In this document: positions 48,404-59,368 of the stretch, piece by piece
How the letters are laid out: every line of letters starts with the position of its first letter
Position numbering within the stretch: position 1 is the first letter of the stretch
Assembly: GCA_027886175.1 (NCBI GenBank)
Contig: JAJNNQ010000026.1
Coordinates: 30,770,001 to 30,834,000 of the forward strand
From: Phylloscopus collybita
Taxonomy: Eukaryota > Chordata > Aves > Passeriformes > Phylloscopidae
DNA length: 64,000 nucleotides
Direction: 5' to 3'
Program-made: the position numbers and the translations under genes
Notes under the pieces: model-generated
Seen by the model: only the letters and a program-made list of their open reading frames with translations
Told to the model about the DNA's origin: nothing
Database searches by the model: none

Positions 48404-48525
48404 AGATACCAGTGTGATTGCTTGCCTGGATGGGAAGGAAAATTTTGTGAAAAGGAATCAAATGAATGTAATTCAGAGCCTTGTAGGAACAATGGCACCT
48501 GCATGGACCTTTTCAACAGCTATCG
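48404..48525 (+). CDS. EYS: EYS internal exon f: end of EGF 6 and most of EGF 7 (122 bp, phase 0-2)
   Basis: The exon lies after a 27.7 kb intron, with acceptor GTGTTACAG and donor CG|GTAAGC. It continues in phase 0 from the previous exon: [15 protein letters not shown] closes domain 6, then EKESNEC, CNSEPC, CRNNGTC and MDLFNSYR start domain 7. AGAG at the acceptor allows a second AG two bases downstream, but only the first keeps the frame. CNSEPC fits the O-glucose consensus, and CRNNGTC carries both an N-glycosylation sequon (NGT) and an O-fucose site. The next exon, which must supply cysteines 4-6 of domain 7 from phase 2, is not visible in the remaining 15.5 kb. WEGKFCE followed by ESNEC is, from memory, characteristic of EYS. 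Confidence 0.9.
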
Positions 48526-51500
48526 GTAAGCATTGCACCTCCTCACTATAATGGTCATGCTCCAGGAAGGCCAGGCTCATGCATACAGCCATTGTTTTGT
48601 TTTCCAGCTTTGGAAGGAAGTGTTATGGTGTTATGGCACAAATGGGCAAATGATTTGTGTCATGGATACAGTGCTTCACTGTACTTTCATATGAAGCCAG
48701 CAGATACAATTAATGGTAAACGTAATTTTTTTTTAAAAAAGGTATGATTTAAAAAACATTTAGCAAGTAAACTAGTTTGGAACTGTATTTTTTTTAAAGA
48801 AAATATAATATCTCTTTCTGTCATATTTGCCCTATGAACACAAGAGATGTTTTAAAGAGTAAGAGCAGTGATAGTGGGCAGTTGGATGAGGAGATCATAT
48901 CATTGCTGCCACCTTGTGGCTTAAAATACCAACAAAATATTAATTTAACTAAAATTTGTAGACAAAGCATGAGGATTTGACATTAACCATATTAATTTTA
49001 ACTTAAACCGCAATCTTTACTTCATGCATACATTTATGGTTTAAAAATTATTTTATTTCTGTCGCACAAGGATTAGGATTCCATAAAAAATCTAGTAATC
49101 AGTTTCTGCTTGATGAAGCCAGGATTTGTCTATATTATGATGTCAATACTAGAAGACTCCTGTAAATTCTTAATAGACACTGATGTGGCTGCATATAGAG
49201 CTCAGTGTAATAACTGTACATGGTACATAGTCTAGTTGTTGTACAGTGATTATATTCCTGGTAATACAGACAAATAATGAGAAAGGTAACTAACCACAGT
49301 CGACAATGGAGAAATGATTCCTCAAGTAGCCAAACATAACTAATTTAAATGACATAACATATATAATATTTTTTAATCTGTTTATGTTCAGAACTTAAGC
49401 AAAATGATTTGCTATTTCTTAGAGCTGTATTTTTATGTGTTATTAAACTTCCTAGTTTGGTAAAATATTTTTATTCTAATAACAGAAGGTATAGCAATGT
49501 TGAAAAAACTTGTAAAAATCTTTTTAATTACTTTTTTCCCTCTTTTTAGAGTCTGTTGGAATGAAAAAATAATTGTTAAATATTTTAATATTTGTGGTTC
49601 TTATTTGTCTGATGCTTGTAGTTCTCTGTAGTCTACCACCCTCAAGGGCAATTCTAGGTGAACAGATACTCTGCAGCCATGAATCCTCACCTTGCATTTT
49701 CCCAGTTTTTCCAGCCTCTAGAATATTATATGTATTGCAGAAGGTAATAGGGCTTCTGATTTTCCTCGAAGCTGGGTCAGCTACTTATGCACAAATCCAA
49801 AGACTTCCTATTCTTTATTGACAATAAAAATGCTTAAGAAGTACTTTTTCTGCATTTGGCAAATACTGAACTGTTACAGAAAATGTTTACAAGAAAATTG
49901 GTTTGAAGTGTAAACACCAGGCATGTTTCTTTCAGAGCTATTTGTCCTAGTTGACACAATGGAACAGGAAAATTAGACATACCATTGACATACCATCATC
50001 GTATACAAGGGACAGGTTACACCAAGCAAAACAACATCTTCAGGGATACCTAGAGTTGAAACTGACTCTGAGACTTGGCAACACCAAGGAAAATTAGTAT
50101 AGCTCAATGTTTTATTTTTATATTATAAAGCAATTTCATTTCAATTATTAGAGCTGTCCTTGTTTGTACTCAGACATGCTAAAAGACAATAATTACTCTT
50201 AATTTTAAAAATGTGTTGGTTTTTATTACTTTTGCTAACACTTTTCTCTTAAAAGCTACATCAACAAGACAAAGTGTTTGTGTTATGGTAGCTAAGGAGT
50301 GGCAGTAACTGATACCTGAACCTGGGGACGTCCAGCCACGTCTTTAAACTTAAATGTAGTTTTTAAAACATGATAACTGGATTATAATTTTCTAACAGAA
50401 AAGATCATTGCAGTTCTTGAGCTGTGCCCAGGCACAGTTTTGGACAGGCATTAGTCTGGACCAAAGTCAGGCCAGCAAGTGCTCTGAAAATGCATCCATG
50501 ATAGGCATTGAAGCTTTCTTGCCTGTGGCCATGCTTTGGCACTGTTTATTTTCCTGCTGTAAGTTGAGCTGCTGGCAGCAATACTCAGAATTTTATGAAT
50601 TTCTTTGAAATTGGCCACATAATGACTGGTACTTGATATCACAACCTAAATTAATGTAAGGCATAGATAAATTTACCTTTGATAATCTTTATTAGTTTAC
50701 TTTCCCTTAAATATTTGCAATTCCAGCTGAAAACATCAGTTAATTTATCGTGCAACAGATTCAAAAATATATTTTTGTATAGGAAAAAAGTGAATATGAT
50801 TCAAAATGAAATATTTTCCTATCAAATTCAAATATGTGATAAGACAATAATCATACAAAATATAATAATTAAAAAACTTCACTTTTGAGTTATTTTCTTT
50901 ATCTGGGTCTATTAATTTTTGAATCTTGAAATGAAAACTATCTGGCAAAACTGAAGTATCAACAAATCTGTCACACTGAATATCTTTCTTTTTGGATTCT
51001 ATCATAGAAAAGTAAATTACATTAATTAAAAGAAAGAAAAAAATAAAATAAAGCCTTCTCAGATACATATTTTTATTTTAAAGAATCAGGTAAGAAAGAT
51101 ACTGAACCAGTAGTCAAGACTGAATTGTTGGATGTGAATGGTTTTTAATACGTCCCCTTTCATTCAACTTAATTTTTGTGTTCAGCTGATAATGAGAAAT
51201 ATCCTTTTCTTCCTTCTCAGTTTTCAGTTTGGCACATGGCAAATAAATTAATTTAGAAAAATTTCATTATTGTGACCATGTGACTTTCATTCTCATAATA
51301 TGAAATCTCAAATTATGGCTCTGAACATTAATGGACAGATTCATCTAGTATCAGCTAAATTCCTTCCTTTTTCTCTACTGTATTGGTAATTCTGAGGTTT
51401 AGCCCTAGTAACATCAAACCCTAATTAAAGCCTCCATGTCTCCTTTGCTGTTACCAATTTTTGAGTGAAAATCTATTCAACTCTTCTTGCCAAATAATAG

Positions 51501-51763
51501 GCAACAATTTTATGGATGAACTGGAGTTTCTAATGATGTAGAATAGTTTGGAACTAGTTTGTAATCATTATATTAGAACTTGGAGAATTAATCAAGTGTC
51601 TTTCCAAACAACTCAGTTCTTTCTGTATATTCACATTGAAATCCACAGATTCATTTTGTCAATACTTGTTGAGTATTTTATAAAGAATAAAAATGGTGCT
51701 TTGCTGCTGTTTTTCTGTTTATGACATACAAATAGACTTCTCCATATCAATCAGGAAATTAGA
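48526..51763. other. EYS: Intron stretch with no recognised element
   Basis: AT-rich. GCCACCTTGTGG at 48908-48919 is one base from the CTCF core motif (reverse orientation), but such matches are common by chance. No transposon is recognised. Confidence 0.55.
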
Positions 51764-51769
51764 CCTACC
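51764..51769 (+). repeat. Target-site duplication CCTACC (left copy)
   Basis: Identical to 52107-52112, bracketing the solo LTR between them. Confidence 0.88.
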
Positions 51770-52106
51770 TGTCGCAATACAACACAAGAAATGACACTCA
51801 CACACTGAGATGTCCAAGGCAAAAAAGGGAAAGTTTATTTACAGCCTTCAACATTTATAGAATTGCAACAGTGACCATGGATTGGAGGAGGAAAAATCTT
51901 CCTCTTCAACCACACTGGACAACACAACAGTCCATCAACAGTCTCCTCCTTATGAGAAGAATGTAAACATGGGTAGACAGTTACAGCAACAAGAAAGTTG
52001 TTTATGTAAAATCATGAGACTGCAAAAGGTAAACACAGAAGGCTGAAATAGAACTTTGGAAAAACTTCTTAAAAGACAAAGGAGAACAGCAAAAACCCAG
52101 ACAACA
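51770..52106 (-). mobile_element. Solo LTR, minus orientation, with 6-bp target duplication
   Basis: The plus strand runs from TGTCGCAATACAAC to CCCAGACAACA, i.e. TG...CA termini, 337 bp. It is flanked on both sides by the identical hexamer CCTACC (51764-51769 and 52107-52112). On the minus strand an AATAAA polyadenylation signal (reverse of TTTATT at 51834-51839) lies about 65 bases before the 3' end, as expected for an LTR. Six-base duplications are typical of ERVK/beta-like retroviral integrase. No internal sequence remains, so two LTRs have recombined to a solo copy. The intact ends and perfect duplication suggest a fairly young insertion. Antisense to EYS. Confidence 0.88.
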
Positions 52107-52112
52107 CCTACC
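52107..52112 (+). repeat. Target-site duplication CCTACC (right copy)
   Basis: Identical to 51764-51769, bracketing the solo LTR between them. Confidence 0.88.
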
Positions 52113-54540
52113 TAAGTATGTTTTCTTACATCATTTTTCTATCTTTTATGTTTAATGACAGGTTCAGTGTTTGCTTCAGTTGACTACAAAAAAGTTATTC
52201 CTTTGTCAGCACTCTAATCCATCCACTAAGACACCTTTTTATAATCTCCGTGAAACTGAAATCCAGTTCTTTATGCTATCTTATCCACTCTTGATATCTT
52301 ACTTTTGCAATCAGGACCCCTTGTTATTTTGTTTGGGGTTTTTTTGCTTGTTTTGATTTGGAGACAGACATTTTTCTTGCCTGCTCATTCTTAGCCTCAA
52401 TATTTTTCCTTTTGGCACATTTTCTTACATCCTGTTTGTGCAACTATATCATAGGTCTCCATTTACTCCTTCACAGTTATGGATATTATAAACCTGGCTG
52501 TGTTATAAAATGATGAAACCTCTCCTTCCCACTAAGTTCTGCAAGGATGAAAGTTGGTAACTCCCAACGTCTCCTTAAAATTTGAGGCTAAAGTTCCTTA
52601 TGCACTTCTGAGAAATTATTGCTAATGTGTGCAAAAGTTGTCTGTATTTAAATGCTCTCCATTTAAACTCTTTTGTGCTTTATCCTGTCCTGTAAGAGGC
52701 CATGGTTATCCTACACCACTTTAGATTCCAGTTGAAAGGATAATTTGTGTTCATAGAGGAGAGGGTATTTTGAATGATTTCAGAACTCATCTCAAACTGT
52801 GCTAGTCTTCCTTAGCAATGCTTCTCCAATTAGTAACCATGCCATGATCATCTTTCTTTGTCTTTACTTAGATAATGATTTATGCCAGCTGACAATTTGG
52901 ATAACCATACTGTCAACCAGAGTTATACTTATCCTGCCTCCTTGTTACTTTCTCAGTACATTTTCAAGTACAACATCTTGCCCTATTGCTTCCCTCTTTG
53001 CTTCTTAGCATTTGAAGCCATGTCTTTTCAGAATAATAAAATAGTTTTTCATTAGTGTAACCTGTGCTAAGCTCTTAAAGAAAAGACCAGTCTTAAGTCA
53101 TTAGGATATATTCAGTGTCATGCATCACTTTAATTGCAGTACTGTTACACAGCACACTACTTTTCCAAACAAATCCTTTCCAGAAGGGGAAAAAAATAAG
53201 CAAAACAAAGTTGAAATCAACCTCTGCATTTTCTCAGAAATATGCAAGAATTGCTCTGTGCCAAGTTGAAGAAGCAGGTGATTCTGAAGTTCAGTATGTG
53301 TAAATATCTGAAAGATCTATAAGTAAAAGCATGTCTATTTACACACTGCATTTTAAGGACATGCTCATTTCTAAATAAATTCATTTTAAACTATCATGGA
53401 ATTCTAAAGGAAGTCACTACATGATTATAATTTTAATGCTGTGTTCAGTGTGCCTTCTGTTTTTTATTCACATTCCTTTTAACTACTGCTATACTCCTCC
53501 TTAATTTTTTCCCCAAAAGCAAGAAGCAGCTTTTCCCATAGATGGGTATCACCTTGGTATTTAATGATCCCAGATGTCAAATACTTGCAATCATTTGCAA
53601 GCAAACAAACAAGCATTTTATTGCAATCAGTATCTCTTATCTGTCATTTCTTCAGGGTTCTTTGGCCAACTCTTCCTCTCTTGCTAAGCATTTGTCCGTT
53701 GCATTTCTGACTTATCTTTCATTCAGAGTTGTAGGGCTTATTTCATCCTAGTACCAAGTTATGTACATATATACTCAAAACCATCTTTAAAAGATTTATA
53801 TGGACAGTCAGGAGACTTACTAATGAATTAGGCTAAAGAAATGTGTGAAAGCACAAGTAAGTGTTTCCTCCACAGCTAGCAAGTGTTTTATAGTTCTTCT
53901 CTGGTAATTCTACTAACAACTGGAAATGTCTAGTGTGCTTCTTGTTATACTTCAGTGAAATGAGCTTTAAGGTTTCTATTGCCTTTAGCAAACAAGAAAA
54001 TATTGATGTGCCACCTCAGGAGCATCTAACAAACAGTCACTGACATTTTGCACTCCTTAGGGCATATTTTAGCCATAATTCAACAGTCCTCTCAAAGAAG
54101 AATAATATTTTTTATTCAAAATCCCAATATAACATTAGAATTTGAAGCAAAACACAGTAAGTACCTGGAAAATACCCATCCCCCACTCCAAAATTAGCTC
54201 AACAATTTTTTCTTCCTGAACAGTAGAATTGTTCTGTAGAATTAAATCTGTAATTTAATCATTAGGTGACACGTCTTAAATAAATGTTTTATATTGTATT
54301 TTGTTTACAAACACCCAAAGAGACATAAAATGATCATTTGATGAACTCACAGGTTAAAAGGAGGGAGTAAAAACCAGTTTCTAAAATAATAAGGTACCTC
54401 AAGCACAGCTTAGAGAGTGTATGAAATGTAAATATAAGTTACCCAAATTCATCATTGTTGTAGGGCAGTCAAACAATTTCATTGCCAATAATGTACTAAT
54501 ACATGAGCAGAGCTAAAAAACAAAGCAGTTTGCACAGCAG
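52113..54540. other. EYS: Intron stretch with no recognised element
   Basis: AT-rich. Open frames up to 69 codons carry no motif. Confidence 0.55.
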
Positions 54541-55430
54541 TTTATGGGCTCTGGCTTATGATATGCTAAGTTGCCTGGGAACTCCTGGGGTCATCAGAGG
54601 ACTGCTGTGAATCTTGGAAGAGCTTCAGGGTGCCTGGTGCTCCCCAGAAGGGATAGCCACAGAAGGCTGTGACTGCTAACAAGCTGTAGCAGTGTCCCAC
54701 AAGCTTTGTTGCCAACTTTTCTTGATTTATGGAGACTTCAAGCTTTTTATTTCCAGCTGACTCCACATTAAGGACAGCCAAGCATGCTTTCAGCAAATGC
54801 TAGAAAGAGTGTATGTAACTGCCAAGCCCAGAGCACAGCCAACAGAGCAGAAGGAGCCAGAAATACCACTGAGGACACTGTGTACTTAGGTAGTGAGGTG
54901 CTGCAGGGCACTATCACTGACCCTCCACAGGAATAACTAGATCAACCCATTAGAGATCTCAAACCAGACTGAGCTCCTCAGGGAGGTTGCAGTTCTCTAG
55001 GCCTGGAGCTGCAGAAATGCCTGGAACCTCTAGCTGAGGCTGCAATCAGATGATCATGTCCTTGCCTGGAGGAAGCACTTGTATGCTGGAGGAGGATCTG
55101 TGTTGCCAAGGAGCTTCAGGAGGCAGTTAGCAGTCTGTGAAGCTGAGATGGGGACAATATCATGCTCTCCAAGACCATAAAAATACAAAGAACCTGGATT
55201 CCCAGACATAGTGAAGTAGAACCAGGAAGAGTCATTGCATAAGATTTTGGAAATGGGGATTGCAGTTACAATGAAGGCTAGAAGCTTGTAACCTTGGCAA
55301 CAGGATGAGGGTTCCTGTCCTATCTGAGCTCTGCCACTGCAGAGCAGGCTTAGTGACCCAGGACCAGAGGATGAACTAGAATCGCTATCCAGTGAAGGAT
55401 CTAAATCAGCTAAACCTGAGCCATGAGGCA
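54541..55430. other. GC-richer unclassified segment, possibly an old interspersed repeat
   Basis: Base composition is clearly less AT-rich than the flanks. Phrases such as CAGGGAGGTTGCAGTTCTCT look retroposon-like but I cannot assign a family. The longest frame (minus strand, 55054-55482, 142 codons) has no domain I recognise and overlaps the LTR-like segment that follows. It could be internal or LTR sequence of an endogenous retrovirus, or the 5' part of the CR1 copy downstream. Confidence 0.35.
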
Positions 55431-55800
55431 ATTTTTGGAGTCCTAGAAACTTAGAATTTGGGGTTTTAGTGTATAGTAACAAATATGAGTAAAGATGGAG
55501 GATTTTGGGTGTTGTCTTTCTCCTTCTTCACCTTCTTCTTCCTTCTTCTTCATGGGTTTAGGTGTTTTCCCTAATTGGGTAAAAAAGGTCTGCATTGCAG
55601 GCCTTGGGTGGTCATTATTAGATCAAAAGTATAAATAATATAGGTGTCATCTCGTTATTGGGGGATTATGGCTTAAATAACCTTGAAAAGAGTTAGAAGC
55701 ACTCCATTTTACCTTCGTTTTCTAAAAGTTCATGGCTCATTAGTCTAGAAATACTGTAAATAGATAAGAAATAAAAAATATCCAAGTCCAAACTCAACAT
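55430..55800 (+). mobile_element. Probable LTR 3' portion, plus orientation (tentative)
   Basis: A pyrimidine-rich (CTT)n block (55517-55552), a TATA-like TATAAATAATATAGG at about 55631, TTATTGGGGGATTATGGCTT, AACCTTGAAAAGAGTTAGAA, AATAAAAAAT near 55768 and AAACTCAACA at 55790-55799 follow one another as promoter, R and polyadenylation-signal elements would in an LTR. The sequence feels familiar from passerine repeats, but I could not find matching TG and CA ends or a target duplication. Confidence 0.38.
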
Positions 55801-55879
55801 CTACATTTCCCATGTCGTTCATCCTGACCTCAGCAAAGAAGAAAAGACGCCAAAACTATCATAAATGGTGCACCACAAG

Positions 55880-56500
55880 GAAGGATGAGTGATGACAAAC
55901 ATTGGGAGATTCTCTGCTTCAGGCTCTTGATAGAAGATATCATCAGTCCTGAGGGAAATGGCTCAAGTCCTTGTGAGGTCACTCTTAATTACCTCTAAAA
56001 AATCTCGTGACAAGGAGAGATTCCTAAGGATCAGAAGAAAAGTTATGTAAATACATCAGAGAATGGAATGGATAAAGGAAGAAAAAAAAAAGGGCTAGGA
56101 ATGGATTATGTGACTGCTACTTTCAAGAAAAGCAAGAAGGAGGATCTAGGCAACTGTGGACCAGTTAACCTTACCCTGGTCCCTGGAAAGGTGATGGAGC
56201 AAATAACCCTTGAAACTGTTTCTATACACATGATGAAAAAGAAGAATGGTTTCACAAAGGGGAAAGCATTCCTGATGATAGCATTCATTGAGATGACTGG
56301 CTTGACAGATAATGAGAGGACCAGGGATGCTGTTTCTCTTGACCTTAGCAAGACTTCAGACACTACAATAACATCCTCATACACAAAATTCGCTGAATTG
56401 CTGGAACGAAGACCATATTCAACACAATTCATCCCTCGTCACATTATGTAGCAGTGATATTAAAAACTGAAATTCAATGGCTTGTCTTTTGTAGCTAGAG
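55880..56500 (+). mobile_element. CR1 LINE ORF2 reverse-transcriptase fragment, plus orientation
   Basis: A 127-codon plus-strand frame (56068-56451) aligns by eye with the start of the CR1 reverse transcriptase: KKSKKEDLGNCGPVNLTLVP then GKVMEQITLE, FTKGKAFL and AVSLDLSKTSDT, corresponding to the family's KKGKKEDPGNYRPVSL, GKVMEQ, FTKGKSCL and VYLDFSKAFDT. The sequence upstream (55880-56060) continues the match in another frame. Key residues are changed (SKAFD to SKTSD), palm and thumb motifs are missing, and no 3' UTR follows. It is an inactive, both-ends-truncated relic. Confidence 0.82.
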
Positions 56501-57649
56501 TTCTGGTCAATAGCAAAAAATCCTGCCACCACAAAGTAATCTTGCGTGGGATGTGATGATGTGTGGGGTGGTGAGAATTAAAACTAGAATGGCTAGAAGT
56601 AAGATAGGCAATGCACACAAAGAATGTCTGGAAAAAGCTTCGAGACAGATTTCACTACCTCATTATTTCTAATCCTAATATTGTAACACTTCTTTTGCAC
56701 GTGATTCATATTAGAATCATTCCTGCTTGTTCTTTTGCCCTTCATTTAACTGGTCCTTTAAGGAACATTCCCATTTTTAATTCAGAAAACCTTAATAAAA
56801 TAGGAAGTTTAAACAAGCAAATAAACAAAAAATGCTGCTGACACTTTAAAAATTACTCATTAGAAATGAATGGGAAAACCATCTGTCTTTGTTAGCTACA
56901 GATTAGATATTTCATGCATCAGCAGTGTCTAATACATGCACAAAAGAACAAAATATTTCAAGGATTATTGGCATTGATGCTGACATTATATCCTTTTGAA
57001 CCATGGAGAATCAGCAATAAACAGTTCCACATAAAAGGACAGAGCTTAGATCCCATTCTCATTACTATGAAAACTGTACTTTTTCCTTTGCTTTGAAAGG
57101 TCATTAGTAAAATCTATATTTCATTTCTTGGAAGAGATTTCATTGGTTTCAAAGGTATTGTTCCTTTTTCCTGTGTTCTTAAAGCAATTCTAAATTGGTC
57201 AAGGGTTAAAATTTTTTGTAAATTAAATGTGTTAGTTTTGATGTCAAGATATTACATGTGTTTATTTTGTCTTGAAATGACTTCACAGTCAAAAGAACAC
57301 CAAGATTTCTTTTTTCAATTATGAGGAATTTTCTTTTGAAGTAGAGAATTATTTTCAGAGCATAACAGTCACAATATCTTTTAAAAAATTAGAATGAGAT
57401 AGGAATTACAAAATTGGTTTTAGAGAAGAGCATTGTTGTATATTTAGAAAACCAATTTTGAAAAAGTATGAGTTATTCAGCTAAACAATTGCATCTTAAA
57501 AATAATCGCTAATATATGACAGTACAATATGAAACATATGTACATATGTAAAAATCATACATTAAATGGTTCTAGTATAAGTAAACTATACACAATTGTG
57601 ATGGTTTCAATCACTTACTATATTTCATGTGACTGGGAGAACATAAAGA
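56501..57649. other. EYS: Intron stretch with no recognised element
   Basis: AT-rich DNA between the CR1 fragment and the LTR complex. Nothing notable. Confidence 0.55.
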
Positions 57650-58347
57650 GCAAAACAGGCTTATCTTCAAATTACAAAGATAGTTTATTTACATACACTG
57701 AAAGGATAAAAATATCAAGAAAAAGAAAGATGAAAGATGAAACTTTCAAAACATCCTTCCCTTCCTCTCCAAGTTTTTGCTTTTCCACACTCAAAAAGAC
57801 ATAACCTGCCACCTCAGTCAGTTTTACCATTTTAAAATAATCTTTCATCAATTCTTCAGGAAAGGAGTCTCTCTTGGTTCCAATAGAGACCTCATCTGCA
57901 AGGACTTTAAAAAAAAAAAAAGAAACTTGCAAACCAATGAAGTCCCACCCATTTCACAGGCGTGTACTCAACACACTGCAAACTGGGTTATCACCTTTTA
58001 AAGGTGTTTTACTTCAGGGGCAAAGAATTTTCTCATCTCAAGGAACAGAGCTATCTCTTCACTTCTTCACTGCACACAGAAGGCTTTCATCTCTCTGTTC
58101 CAGCATCTCATCAAATCAATTTTACTCAGTCCATCACACAATACCTTTGCTCAAAAATCTACACATAAAACAATCACCTCCTCAAAATGCGTATTTTTTT
58201 CCATGGTTTAAAGGAATAGTTTAGTTCAGTCTCCATGTTACCAGAAAAGTCCAGCCAGATTTTTAGCCACTCCTCCTCCTCTGCCTGAAAATCTTTTTCA
58301 CTCTTTCTTCACTGACTTTAGTTCCATGCCGTGTCTCCTTACGGTTC
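57650..58347 (-). mobile_element. Candidate minus-strand LTR segment (outer part of a nested complex)
   Basis: Pyrimidine-rich on the plus strand, with TTTATT near 57683-57688 (AATAAA on the minus strand) near its left end and CCATGCCGTGTCTCCTTACG near its right end, a phrase I associate with passerine LTR sequence. It stops exactly where the next LTR begins. I infer it may be the 3' portion of the same older minus-strand element as 58904-59470, split by the plus-strand LTR between them. Family, ends and target duplication are unresolved. Confidence 0.35.
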
Positions 58348-58899
58348 TGTTATAAATGCGTATTTTGGAGCTGGCTTTTCACAAATATTGAGATGAATGT
58401 TATACATATAATGTAAGAAGATTGTACTGTATTTCCTTTTATTTGTGTAATGAAGGTATATTTTCTAATTGTAGCATAGAGTAAAAACAAAAGACTAAGG
58501 TTTTTTTCTTTGTAACATCTAAATTGACCAAGCCAAAATGCAGGAGGGATCATCCTGCATTCCTGTGAGATAAGATTGCTGATAAAGAACAATTGAACCT
58601 TTATGGCCAAGAAGGATTTATGACCCCTAGCCCGGCTAATAGATACCAAGCACAGCTAAAGAAGCTGCAATAGTTGGGGACTCTTAAAACGGATAAACAA
58701 AACAGATGTTTAAATATGCATTAGTCTCTTTTAAATATGTAACACAAAGATTCTTAAATACCAAGAAATCTGGAATAAGGTGTGTTGGTTTACACCCTCA
58801 GCTGAGTAGCTATCTTCTTCTGCTCCTAATTGTCTATTTTTATTTTATTTTTATTAAACTTATAAACCAATATAAAAAGGCGAAACGTCGTTTTTCACA
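58348..58899 (+). mobile_element. Solo LTR, plus orientation, with 4-bp target duplication
   Basis: Starts TGTTATAAATGCGTATTTTG and ends AAACGTCGTTTTTCACA, a TG...CA element of 552 bp. GTTC occurs immediately before (58344-58347) and after (58900-58903), a 4-bp target duplication of the kind made by ERV1/gamma-like integrases. An ATTAAA polyadenylation signal lies at 58853-58858, about 40 bases from the 3' end, and phrases such as GGATCATCCTGCATTCCTGT and CCCCTAGCCCGGCTAATAGA match my memory of passerine LTRs. No internal retroviral sequence is present. Sense orientation relative to EYS. Confidence 0.72.
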
Positions 58900-58903
58900 G
58901 TTC

Positions 58904-59316
58904 AATCACTGTATCTGTCTTCACTCCAGAGGAAAAGCCGATGCTTGGAAAGGTTCATTTGCTGGAATGAGCAAATGAGGGAAAGAGTTAAACTTGCCAG
59001 GCCTCTGGTACGTGCTCACGTGGTCACGCTGGCGGGAGCTGGAATGAAAGCTGGTGGAACATTCCCCGGTCCGGCGGTGGCAGCCGCCGCTGCCGTTCCC
59101 AGGCCCAGGCCCGGCCGGGTGGCTCCCCCAGCGGGCAGCGGGGCCCCGGCCCGGCCGCCCAAAGGCAGCGGGGCCTGCCCCGGCCGGCCCAGCCCTCCGG
59201 GAGATGTTACCTCAGTCCGTCACCCGGAAGAAAGAGAGCCCCTCTCCACACTGCCAGCTTTATACGAGTATAACCCAAAAGTCGTATTCTACTTTTCAGT
59301 GGTCAAACCACCTGCC

Positions 59317-59368
<52 letters not shown>

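Noticed and set aside
407..48525. Assignment to CRB1, NOTCH, or another EGF-array gene
   Set aside because: Exon organisation with very long introns, the fused 198-bp exon and remembered motifs (GFYCLCNPGY, CEHNSTC, WEGKFCE/ESNEC) fit EYS better. A protein search would settle it.
55054..55482. 142-codon minus-strand frame as a gene
   Set aside because: No motif, no splice context, and it overlaps repeat-like sequence; listed only as unclassified.
56068..56451. 127-codon frame as a host gene
   Set aside because: It matches the N-terminal part of CR1 reverse transcriptase with degraded motifs and no continuation.
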